Origin: Saccoglossus kowalevskii
Taxonomy: Eukaryota; Hemichordata; Enteropneusta; Harrimaniidae
Assembly: GCF_000003605.2 (NCBI RefSeq)
Contig: NW_003123908.1
Span: forward strand, 365,587-404,971
Length of the DNA stretch: 39,385 nucleotides
Direction of reading: 5' to 3'
The notes under the pieces are model-generated. The model was not told the origin of the DNA and searched no databases. It saw only the letters and a list, made by a program, of their open reading frames with translations. Of the stretch, positions 1 to 12,800 are shown piece after piece. The translations under genes and the position numbers were made by a program. Positions within the stretch are counted from its first letter, which is position 1, and every line of letters starts with the position of its first letter.

Positions 1-52
1 TGTTTGCATCATGTTATGTTTTGTAATCAATATATAATTTTTTTTCTTGTAG

Positions 53-3000
53 TCTACTATTGATTTTATCGCAAGTGATTTGCCAACTGCAGTGGAGCTT
101 ACTCCATCATCACTCTTTTCAACAAGTATGGAATTAGAATCTGTGTCATCCACTGTTACAGCTGTATTATCAACTCAGCCAACCCCAGAATTGAGTTCAT
201 CAATATTAGAAGCATTATTGTCAGCCTCAGCTACCAAGATTCATCCCACCTTCACACAAAGTGTAATACAATTGTCAAGCTCAGAAGGCCTTCAATTAAG
301 TCCTTCCTTGAGTCAAATGGAATCATCAACTGGAGTTGAAAGTATTATTGAACCATCTACAACATTTTTGCTCTCTCCATCTGCAGTTAGTTTGCCTTCA
401 TCAATGGAGAGCATTCCCACCTCTGTAGTTAGTATGTCAGATATTGTTCAAGCAAGTAGCACAGTGAAAGAATTAACAAGTTTAGGTACAGTCGTTTCAA
501 CAGAAAGCATAAGCTCACCAGCTTCATATTCCTTTTTTGAACCTACTGCATCAGGTATTTCCAGTCTTGTAGTTGAGCCAAGCTTGTTGTTATCAGACAG
601 TATATCTTTGTCAAACATACTCTCGCCAACTTATAGCAGTCAGGATGTCTGGACTGCCAGTGACAGTTATGTAGCGAGTGATTCAATGGTATCTACTGTT
701 CTGGTCTCCAGTTTTGATTTATATCCCAGCGTACTAACTGAACTCGCATCTATGTCAGTCATCAGCCAAACTCCAGATTTATCAACAACTTTCACAATGT
801 TTAGTGAATCCATCATCCTCCCAACAATGTCCCTGGAGGTTTCAGAAAGTAACATAATAACAACTGTACCTTCATCAATTATAAAACCAACCACTTGGAT
901 GACAAACAGTTTTATTGCACCTAGTGAATCTTTCACAACAGAATCAGAGCTAAGCAGCATGATACCAACTATATCAGCAATGGATTCAGAGAGTGAAATA
1001 TTCACCATACAACCCTCATCAATTATACCAAGTGAATTCATGACAACAGAATTTGTGCTGTCCACTGTATCTATGTCACCAGAGGTTTCAGAGAGTGAAT
1101 TCTTTACCATAATTCCTACATCAATTATACCATCCTTCAGTGAGATCATGGATGCTTCTTCTGTAATTATTCCTACTGAACGTTTCAGTTCAGTTTTAGT
1201 ACCAAGTGAATCCTTGACAACAGAATCTGTGCTTTACACTCAATCTATGTCACCAGAGGTTTCAGAGAGTGAATTGTTCACCATAATTCCTACATCAACT
1301 GTACCATCCTCCAGTGAGACTATAGACACTTCTTCTGTAATAATTCCTACTGAAAGTTTCAGTTCAGTTTTAGTTCCAAGTGAATCCTTTACAACGGAAT
1401 CTGTGCTTTCCACTCCATCGATGTCACCAGCGTTTTCAGAGAGTGAATTGTTCACTGTAATTGTACCATCCTCCAGTGAGACTATAGACACTTCTTCTGT
1501 AATCATTTCAACAGCGAGTTTCAGTTCAGTTTTAGTACCAAGTGAATCCTTGATGACAGAATCTGTGCTTTACACTCAATCTATGTCACCAGAGGTTTCA
1601 GAGAGTGAATTGTTCACCATAATTCCTACATCAACTGTACCATCCTCCAGTGAGATTATAGACACTTCTTCTGTAATCATTTCTACTGAAAGTTTCAGTT
1701 CAGTTTTAGTACCACGCGAGTCCTTGATGACAGAATCTGTGCTTTACTCTCAATCTATGTCACCAGAGGTTACAGAGAGTGAATTGTTCACCATAATTCC
1801 TACATCTATTGTACCATCCTCCAGTGAGACCATAGATGTTTCTTCTGTAATCATTCCTACTGAAAGTTTCAGTTCAGTTTTAGTACCAAGTGAGTCCTTG
1901 ATGACAGAATCTGTGCTTTCCACTCCATCTATGTCACCAAGTGTTTCAGAGAGTGAATTGTTCACCATAATTCCTACATCAATTGTACCATCCTCCAGTG
2001 AGACCATAGACGCTTCTTCTGTAACTATTCCTACTGCGAGTTTCAGTTCAATTTTAGTACCAAGTGAATCCTTTACAACAGAATCTGTGCTTTCCACTCC
2101 ATCGATGTCACCAGCGTTTTCAGAGAGTGAATTGTTCACCATAATTGTACCATCCTCCAGTGAGACTATAGACACTTCTTCTGTAATCATTTCAACAGCG
2201 AGTTTCAGTTCAGTTTTAGTACCAAGTGAATCCTTGATGACAGAATCTGTGCTTTACACTCAATCTATGTCACCAGAGTTTTCAGAGAGTGAATTGTTCA
2301 CCATAATTCCTACATCAATTGTACCATCCTCCAGTAAGACCATGGACACTTCTTCTGTAATCATTCCTACTGCGAGTTTCAGTTCAGTTTTAGTACCAAG
2401 TGAATCCTTTACAACAGAATCTGTGTTTTCTACTCCATCTATGTCACCAGCGGTTTCAGAGAGTGAATTGTTCACCATAATTCCTACATCAATTGTACCA
2501 TTCTCCAGTGAGACCATAGGTGCTTCTTCTGTAATCATTCCTACTGCGAGTTTCAGTTCAGTTTTAATACCAAGTGAATCCTTGACAACAGAATCTGTGC
2601 TTTACACTCCATCTATGTCACCAGAGGTTTCAGAGAGTGAATTGTTCACCATAATTCCTACATCAATTGTACCATCCTCCAGTGAGACCATCATTGCTAC
2701 TGCGAGTTTTAGTTCAGTTTCAATACCAAGTGAATCCTTGACAACAGAATCTGTGCTGTACACTCCATCTATGTCACCAGAGGTTTCAGCGAGTGAATTC
2801 CTCACCATAATTCCTACATCAACTGTACCATCCTCCAGTGAGACCATAGATGCTTCTTCTCTAACCATTTCTTCTGAAAGTATCAGTACACTTATAGTAC
2901 CAAGTGATTCTGTTCTGCCTACTCGAGTAATGTTCTCTTCTATCACTGAACTGTTAAGCAGCATCAGACCGTCCAAGTCACTAGATATTTCTGAGAGTGA

Positions 3001-3850
3001 ACTGTTCACCATACATCCCTCATCAATTGTACCATCCTCCATTGAGACCATAGATACTTCTGCTGTAATCAGTCCTACTGAAAGTTTCAGTTCAGGTATT
3101 GGGCAATCCCCTGTAACATCATCGTCTGTGAGCTCAGGAAGCTTGGCAACTTTCACAATGACAACTATATTACCAACTATATTGCCAACATCTGTTGCTG
3201 CATCACTAACACCCTCAGTTAGTCTAGAATCAACATCCGTGCTACAATCATCAATGATATCAACCTTGACTGTCTCTCCCTCTGTAGTTGAGACAGAATC
3301 ATTATCACCAATAAGTTTAAAATCCACATCTGTTGTGATGACAACTTCTGTTGCCATTTCAACATCATGGCTACCAACTTCTAGTTTTCCATCTACAAGC
3401 AGTTTAATAACACCTTCTCCCAGCTTTAGTCCCACAGTTCAACCGACCTCAATAACTCCATCACCTGTACCACCAGATGAGTACATACTTACAATGCAAA
3501 TAAGGATTATCAATGGCGAACCTAATGATACAACCACTTGGGAAAAAGTTGAGAATGACTTAGCCATATTGTATGATCGTGGTAAGCAAAACTTGATGAT
3601 CGAAAGTTCCAGACGTAAACGGGATGTTGAAAACAACTCAAGTGTAATGCGAGACATATTCAAAGTGGAATATTTAAATGACTACAATGCATCACATCTG
3701 ATTGGTACAAAATTTTCTGAAACTGAAGCATTTGCTCTCAAGACACTGTATGATGGAACATGGAACAATTTACAATATTCTGAGGAAATTCGTCACAGAC
3801 GAGAAGCAGGAGATAACACAACACCTGCACCTGTAGATACAGAAGTCACG
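53..3850 (+). CDS. KIAA1549: KIAA1549-like exon: mucin-like ectodomain and start of SEA-like region
   Basis: Acceptor tttcttgtAG at 51-52 and donor GTATGT at 3851, phase 0 at both ends, 1266 codons open throughout. Residues 1 to about 1140 are extremely rich in Ser, Thr, Pro, Val and Ile and poor in charged or aromatic residues, typical of an O-glycosylated stalk. About twelve 58-residue repeats occupy roughly 1020-3090. From about 3475 (PPDEYILTMQIRI) the composition becomes globular, with N-glycosylation sequons (NDT, NNS, NAS, NTT) and two Arg-rich sites: SSRRKRD (3605-3625) and RHRRE (3791-3805). An in-frame ATG is not needed because the exon starts at a splice site; upstream coding sequence is missing. 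Confidence 0.85.
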
Positions 3851-6800
3851 GTATGTATATTCATTTCTTTCATGGAATTAAATGATGAATTAATTTAATT
3901 TGTTTATTTTGCAGTAGTTTGTGTTTTACAAGTGAAAATTAAGACAAAAGTTCATCTTTCCCTTAGTTCTGATAATTTTCAGACTCAGCAAATACAAGTT
4001 ATATTGCATTCTTATTTACCAGTACTATGAGGTTATACTGGCATGAATGCACAAAGGCACCGTAGTCATGGTAATGAAAACATTTCACTGTGTTAATGTT
4101 TGAATTCAGTGACTGTATCTTATTTCTGTGATGCACATTAACGCTTCTGTGTTCGATGTAAACAAAGGACAGTGTCCGAATGTGATGTAAACGTGTGCAT
4201 TTTCTAAACAAGGAAGATATTTGTACGCTTTCAAACATATGAAATTTTATGGTTAGATGAATAATTAAATAATAATTGAGATTATTCCCCCTTTCATTGT
4301 GAATATTAATTTGTGAAAAAGCAAATTTTTTTAAATTTTTTATTTAAAAAAACTGTTGAACAAATTTTAAGGAACTTGATATTAGCACAATTTGCAGATC
4401 TTTGAAAAATATTTTTGTGAAATCCATCAATATTAATTACTCAATTTTCATAATAATTAGCCAATTTTCAGATTGTACCTGGTATATTCACAAAACTGTT
4501 TATTACATTGAATGATTATTTTTTAATTAATTAATATCATTTAGGCCACATCCATCTCTGTGTGCAACCCGTCATATCGTCTGGACCAATTTTCTTGGGG
4601 GTCTTCTTCCTTCTTTCTTTTGTGTATATAAAGCCTAAACACTGTGAGTGTTACATATTGAAGAAATTTTATAGTGCAGATCAGCATCTCATCTGAGTGC
4701 TGTTTAAATTAGTTGAAAGTTGTACTATAGCATGTACTCATAGGTAATACTTTAGGATGTTGAGGGGTTTGATTAAAATTGTTGGGTAAATTGTAAAAAT
4801 TCAAAGCAGTGACAATGGTTAACAGTAGTTTTTGGTGCTACAAATTGCAGACACCAACAAGTTGCAAAATATCTCTAGCGCCATCTACTGGCAGCTTTAA
4901 CACTGTCAGCATTTTCAATATATTTTAGACAGGCAAAATTCTGTTTTTACCTGCAGAGGGCATAGTTCAATAAAACCATAAAATAAACAAATATATCTAT
5001 TGCTAATAGAGTTTTTTGTAATAATTTATTATTAATAGCCATTCTATTTCATGTATTGTGATTACGCTAAATTATTAAAATTATCATGATAAAGAAAATT
5101 GGTAAAACCATATTGTATCTGTCTATTTCCCTTAATGTTTATTTGTGCATCAATAGTAGTTTAGGAATTAGGCATGTGTGACCAATAGGAATAGCAACAG
5201 GTGCTGCTTTTATTAATCCCTTCTCGAATCTCATTAACTCAGAGAATATTAAAATTTTACTATAATATCTATGTATGAATCAGTGAAATATGCAGAAAAG
5301 GAACTCAAATGGGATTATCTGATTTCATCTCACCATATGTGCAGGAAAATAATATTAAAATGTAACGTTCATGTTTGGCCGAGCTGTTATTTTTTCTCAG
5401 TCCCTTTTCCTTTTTTTTTTACGTCTTCGAATTATTTTTTGATTTTTTTCTCTCTGGTATTCTGGTTTCTTGTTCTGACTCTATTTTGGAGGTGAGTATT
5501 ATGGGATGTAGTAGGTGTGCATGTACCTACTTGGTGTGTATCGGTATGTCATGAATGCATTTAGCGTTTGTTGTGAGAACCGGTCCATGGTTGCATTCTA
5601 TGCATTCTATCTAGTATGTATTTTATATTAAGTATAGAAATAATTAATTAAGTAGTCTTTATTGATATGTTAATATATATATTAATTAAAAATGTGCAGT
5701 AAAGTATTGTTTTATATGATTTAGAAATAGATTGAAATTTATCTTATTTTAAGTCAATTGAATAATTACTAAGAATGTTAGTGAACTAAAATATAAAATA
5801 ATAAATAATTAATTTTGAAAGGCTCTATCAGGATATCTAACTGTAATTTGACCTTCAGTTTGTGTATAGATATACAGAGATTTGCTTGTAAAGTCAATGG
5901 AAAATGACATTATTGAATCTCTGGCTCTGGCTTTCAGTTTTATAATGTGTGTGCACAAATAATGTATCTAGGATGTATGGCTGGTATTGTTGTAGCATTG
6001 TCTGAATGGCACATATTGCTGTTCATGTTTTTAACCGTTTTTTTTTTTTGCACCTACTCATTGTGGACAAATTAATCAATAATGGATTTCCTGTTGTTGC
6101 CTAGCAACGCATTGCCAAAATATGGCTTAGTTGTATTTGTTTGTAGTTGTAAATGTATTTTAAAATTCTAGCTTTTCAAAACAAACAAACTTGTTTTTTC
6201 CTAGATTACTGATTTGACACCCTTGGGAGATGATGAATTTGAGGTGTTATTTTATGTGGTAGACGACGGAACACCTGTACCTGCTACCAAGGCAACTGAA
6301 GCCTATGCTACCATGACAACCGAGGAGATGAGTGCGACCCTTGGCCAGGAAGTAAGTGGGAAAACTTAAAACCATCTTCTGACAATTATATATAAACAAA
6401 ATAATAATATTTGTGATCAAAACTACATACTTGTACTGCCATCCATAGTTGTTATATTGCCATCTAGAATGGTTATACTGCCATCTATAGTAATTATATT
6501 GCCTTCTGAAATGTTTATTGCCACCCATATTAGTTATATTGCCCTCTAGAATGCTTATACTACCACCCATATTGGTTATATTGCCCTTTATAATGCTTAT
6601 ACTGCCACCCATATTGGTTATATTGCCCTCTAGAATGCTTATACTGCCACACATATTAGTTATATTGCCCTCTAGAATGTTTATACTGCCATCCATATTG
6701 GTTATATTGCCCTCTAGAATGCTTATACTGCCATCCATAGTGGTTATATTGCACTCTAGAATGTTTATACTGCCACACATATTGGTTATATTGCCCTCTA

Positions 6801-9800
6801 GAATGCTTATACTGCCACACATATTGGTTATATTGCCCTCTAGAATGTTTATACTGCCACACATAGTGGTTATATTGCCCTCTAGAATGCTTAAACTGCC
6901 CTCTAAAATGCATATACTGCCCCCTAGAGTCTGATATTGTCATCTATTGTTTTTAATAGAATATAATAATATGTATCTATATAATGTAAAACACTACTTT
7001 AAAATTTTAGGTGACGGCTTCCCCCACGCCATACCTACAAGAAGAAACAGACAATACTCTGTGGATCATTATTGGCGTTGTCGCAGGAGTCATTCTCCTC
7101 ATCATCATTATCATCATTATCTATTGTTGCTGGAAGAAAAAATGCTGCAAATCTGGTAAAGATGAAATTGCATCAGATTCAAAAACGAAGACACAGAAAA
7201 AGGGAATGGTAGGAACAATCTTTTTGTTTTATAATTTAAATTTTTTCATTTTTATGCGATTCCTTAAAGATAAAAAAAGACACTGATATGATTGTAAAGA
7301 ACGACTTTGTTTTCTTATTTGCATATTTTGTTGTGTTTATTCCATCATTCACAAAAATATGCTGCTATAACAACTGACTCGTAGTTTACTGTAAAATAAC
7401 TTCATCATTCTATCCTAAGTTATTACTATTCAGTAACATAAAAATAATAAGTATATTATTTTTGTTTTTTATTTTCAAATATTTCTATCTATTATTGCAT
7501 TCCTATTATTTTTTACTTCGTCAGGAGTTTGAATCATTTTCAGAACTGAACGTAGTAAGTTTCCATTCTATAATCATTATTTAACTGAAACGCACATTCC
7601 TAACCCTGTTTGCTGTGTAATTTTCGAGCCTTCCATCATAACCAATGTTGGTATTATGACCCTGTACTTGTCACATATTGTGACCAGCACATTTCAAATG
7701 TCCCTGTCAGTAGAACCAACCCGCATTTTTAAAGAAAAAGTTAATAAATAAAGAAAGTTAATGTTAGAATTCTAATTTAGTTTAGATAATATATTGTTTA
7801 ACCTTTTCAACACCAGTTCTCTCTCATCATCACAAATTTACAAATTAATCTTGTTTATAGTCTGCACTTACCTTCAGAAGATTGGGACAAAAATAGTCAA
7901 AATTGACTATAATTGTGACTGTTGGCTTCAAAATTAGAGTTCATTTCCAGAAATATTTAAGAATATAAGAAAAAAATGCAGAATAATTTTGGTGAGAAAT
8001 TCTGGTGGTGAAAAGTTTAAGGTTAATGAAGTGTGTAGCATTGTAGAATTAATGTGCAATACAAGGAGTGTTCACTGTAAATTGCTTATAAATATTGCAA
8101 AAGACATTAATTTTCGCGAGTCACAGAAAATCGCAAAATTTTAGTACATAGTATATGAAATTTTGACCTTGACCTTGTTTATTTTAAAACAATGAAAACT
8201 GTATATAGTCTAATTTAATTCATTTTTATTTTTTGCACAAAACACAATCTCATTTGCAGAGAAACGCACATAATTGGGTGCACGTTTGGGTCTATAAGGC
8301 AACAAGTCACAGTTACCATGGTAATATCTGTTTGTATCAACAAAGGCTTTCAGATTATCATGATAATTGGTAACAGCAGTTGAGCCTCTATTGTATTGTT
8401 TTATATAACTGCTTTGATTTACAAAGGGCTGCTAATGTGTGTTGTACTGTTATAAATATCATTCAAAATACTAAAACTGAAACTGACATGCATCATTATA
8501 GTATTAAACTATGTGTGCTATTAAAAGTAGAAAATATAATACTATTTTTAAGCAAACTTATGTAATAAAAATTCCAATAATTATCCTGAAATATATTATT
8601 TTGTTTATTCCCTTGAACAAATTTGGTTACAACTCAAGCCTGGAATCTGTGCTTTTTCTGAGGTTTCCAAGATCTTTGCAATAAATGCCTAGTCAACAGT
8701 GAACTATGGGAAATAAAATATTCTCCCATTCATTGGAGCATATGGAGGATTCCCCTTTAATTATGTGATCCGTACATGATTGACAGATGCCAATGTATGG
8801 GTGATATCAGGTTTATGATCAGTATTTGACCCTGATTGTCACCACCATGCATTGATACTAGGCATATTGTTGACCTTGGAAAAGACATTGATTCAATAAT
8901 TCTTGTATATTGGCATCAATATTTTTGCATGAAAAGTAATATTAATTATAAAAATATGAGATGAATATTATAGTGCTATCATTATTTAGATACTCTGTTA
9001 CCATATGGAATTATAGGATTGAAAACAGGAATAACAAAAAAACAGTTTTATTAACATTCCCTAATGTTCCAGTATAGCCTTAGTGATAGACTAGTGTATA
9101 CCTGTGTGACCTGTCTATTAACAATGTTTAATAATTGTTTGTTTGGTAAAATATAGTGTCATGACATGTTGTAACATCAGTTGCCGTGGAAATCTTTTAC
9201 TTGTTCAGTGGCAGCTGTGTGGGATCATAGTTTTTTTTTTATATTTTAGTCTCGCTTATAAATTTTTGATATTTACCACATTCTATATTTATGCTGTGTA
9301 TAATATTGTTACATAATTCTAGTAGACTGTCACTTGATAATTGGCATTTTTTTCATTTTTATACTTTATATTATACTTTTTATACAAATATTTTATTTAT
9401 TGGTAATATACATATATTCAATTTAGGTGTACCAAAGTGAAAGGCAGTCGTCATTCAGTTCTAAAATAGTCGCAACGATAAATGTTAAAATGTTACAGTT
9501 TACAAACAAAAATTATTGTGATTTCCATATGATAACAAATACTCAGTAAGTTTAATTAAAATTTAAACATATAATTGCTTTAGTAATTTTGCTGACTTTG
9601 ATTTTTTTGTTTGTTTTTTCAAAATTATAAATGAAATTAAACTTAGTTTTATTGGGAATTAATGCTTTTACTAACACGCAAACACTCGTAGTACATGTTC
9701 ATTTATGCCTAATTTACTTGTGATTAAAGAATTAAATCAAATATTTTATTATAACTTGATACTAAGACTTAAAACTAATTATATTTAATGTCTGAAATTT

Positions 9801-12800
9801 ATCATATCACAAAAACAAAATGGATGGTACCAGTGCATTGTTGACCAAAAACACATAAAAGTTTTACAATATAAAAGCTTAGTCATGTGCGATTCACAAT
9901 ATACCAATCAGCAATCAGTAAATCAGACTCACCGGGAAGGCATTTGGTGTGTTTCCTCTAACCTTCTTTGATGCAAGGGGATCCCAAATGACACAACCAG
10001 AAATAATGAATTTTGAAGTGTCAATCAAAGTCTTTTTCTTGAAAAACAAAGTTTGGTAAAATCAAAACATATTGTAATTGTCAAAACATTTGTTGCTTTC
10101 CTAGATAGGGTGGTACCACAAAAATATTTTACGAGGTTGTTGAAAAAGTTCAATCAATAAAAAAATTGTATAGCACTTTTGAAAGATGTGTTGAGTATGT
10201 TGAATAACAGAGTAGGTGTGCCAATCATGGTGAATGATGTATAACACATATGTTTTCTTCCCCAGACTGACAAGACGACTAGTATAGACATGGCTGGTCT
10301 GCGTATCGACATCGAAAGAGGCGAGATTATCACCACAAGCACCAATCTAAATAAACACAAACCCAAAACTAACGGTCATGTGCAGGAGACATCAATTGAC
10401 AAGGAGTTCTTAGAAGATGCTAATGCTATTCCAAAGATGGATAGAACTGATAAAATCAGGTATGATTTTATTTTTACTGAAATTTTGTCATTTTCTACTT
10501 CTATTTTCTACTATAACATAGCTTTATGCTATAACATGCTGCCACGTGAGGGCGCTGTTTTGAAAATATATAAATTCTTGGGTTTGACATAAAAAAATAA
10601 AATGTCTAATCTTCATTACATACTGTAAAAGGGTTAATTATTCACTGGGTTTTAATTTTGCTTATTTCACTGACTGGAAAATGCGCTAAATTAAAACCCA
10701 GTGAATATGTAAAATTGAGCATAGAACACATTATCTAAATGATAAAACCGTGAATTTAAAACACACTGAACATGCCTGAAATGGTAAATCAGTGAAATTT
10801 AAACTAAATTTAAATTAAAAATTAGTCATTTTACAGTACCATCCTATCTTACTACATCAAAACAGTACTGCAGCATTATAAACTGGAACATTGTCTAATA
10901 TTGGTTGTTAAATAATATTTGTTATCTTGTATTAAATGCAAAATGGGTTAGTTTTGTTTTTATTACCTTCTCTAACATATCCTCATCACACTCCCTGTCA
11001 AAGACATTTCAAATGCCATCAAATATGCACAACACATGTCTTTTAACGGACAGGTAATTTCAGTTGTACAGTGTATATGTATTTTTGACACTTGATTACA
11101 CATTTTTTTTTGTTCTAAGCTTAATTTCTGAATCTGGTGATGGTGACAGTCTAAGTATCAAAGCACGGAGAATAGAAGATATGCCAGCAGACAGAAGACC
11201 AAGATCCTATGGTGGACTCACTACACCTGTGAAATTAGTCAGCTCTTATGAGAGCTTGTCTTCACTTGTCAGCATGGAGGTGGGTTAATTAGAGCATTCA
11301 GGAAATGTGATACTGTGGAATACTTTATTTTCGCTGGAATTAATTTTCGCTGAAAAGGCTTTTTGGGCGTTTTGCTTGGAATTTATTTTCACTGATTTTT
11401 CATGAGTTTAATGTGAAATATAGGAAAAAAAGTATATTCACTGGATTTTATTTTCACGGAATCGTCCCTTCAGCGAAAATAGCGAAAATAAATTCCAAGC
11501 AAAAATAAAGTATTCTGCAGTACTCGAAAAATATTGTGTGGGTGGATATAGTTTTGTCCCCTTGATAAAGTCATAATAAAGAAATAAAAACTTTGCCATA
11601 AACATGTTTGCATTTGTTTCATTGTACACATTCATTGGTGATAGCAGTGGCAAAACCTTAGTGGATTAAACAGGAGTTTCATAAGATCATCTCTGATTGG
11701 GTATCCTATACGAACACCTAGCTAGTCAATCACGGAAGGTCTTTTATGTTCACTACCGTACATGACTGCTCCTGATTGGCTACCCAATTTCAAAAAAACT
11801 TTCACAAACAATCATAGAAGACACATACATATTCATGGTATTTTGAAATTTTCACCAACAGCAGGAAGGTCCCGACAGAGATGCAGGACTGTTTACCCAT
11901 GTTGCACTCATGAATAAGATTGATGAGGATGCAGAGGGGAAAACGCCACCTGTACGATTTAAACCAAGTTTACAACCTGAGGAAGATGGCATGTTGAATC
12001 TCGCTAATCTACCGTCATTGCAACAAACGCCACTAGTCATGAGTATGGATGACGATACCAAGCAAATACGAATGATGAAAGCAGCTGGTGTTCCAAAGGT
12101 AAATAGAATATATAACAATGGTATTTACATTTTGGTGAAAAACTCCAATGAATGTAGCTAACTCGTCAAGTTATAACATTTCTCTCAAGCTTTTTTCTGT
12201 TTCACTAATTAAATATAATTATTAAGTGAATTGTTTTATGTGCTAAAACATTTTGAATCTCTGAGTAAATATATATAGTCGACAGTACAGTACCAGACAA
12301 TAGACCTGAAGTTAAAAAGATTAAAAAAAAAAACCTGCTGAAATCCTCTGGTTACTGAATGTTTTCTTTTAAATTATAACAGATTTGGTACAAGACTAAA
12401 AAAGACTTAGATCCAGAACAGTTAAAGGAAGAAATAGAAAAATGGAAGTTAAAAAGAAAGGAAAAGGAGAAGTTAAGAAAAGAAAAAGAAAAAAAAAGAG
12501 CAGAGCGAAGGAAACGACGAGAACAAGGACTGCAGGGGGTTGATAACCCATCTCGGGAAATTGAAAGAGAGGCTTGGTTGGCGGCACAACCTGAGGTACG
12601 AATGGTCACTGTGAACTGCTCTAACTTCATAAGACAACAGTTTTTGTAAATTTTGTGATTAAGTGAAAATGCAAAATTTTATATTAGTGAAAACTTCACT
12701 GGGGTCCTAAAGACATTTGGGAAGCGAATTTCTCACAAAAGTCATAAATAAATCATTGCGATAATTCATTGCAACGAAAAGATAAACTATTTACAATCCA

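Noticed and set aside
667-3435. Long minus-strand open frames (up to 277 codons) with repeated EEVSIVSLEDGTI-type peptides
   Set aside because: They are antisense shadows of the coding tandem repeat. The unit is a multiple of three and lacks stops on the other strand, so openness is automatic.
4545-4610. Candidate exon after atcatttAG reading ATSISVCNPSYRLDQFSWGS
   Set aside because: No acceptable donor before the stop, and exons 53-3850 and 6205-6351 already join in phase.
6247-6943. Overlapping open frames on both strands encoding short-period peptides
   Set aside because: They arise from the 42-bp minisatellite in an intron and partly overlap a true exon in the wrong frame.
12352-12630. 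Minus-strand frames rich in Phe, Leu and Ser
   Set aside because: Antisense of the Lys/Glu/Arg-rich exon 12383-12595.
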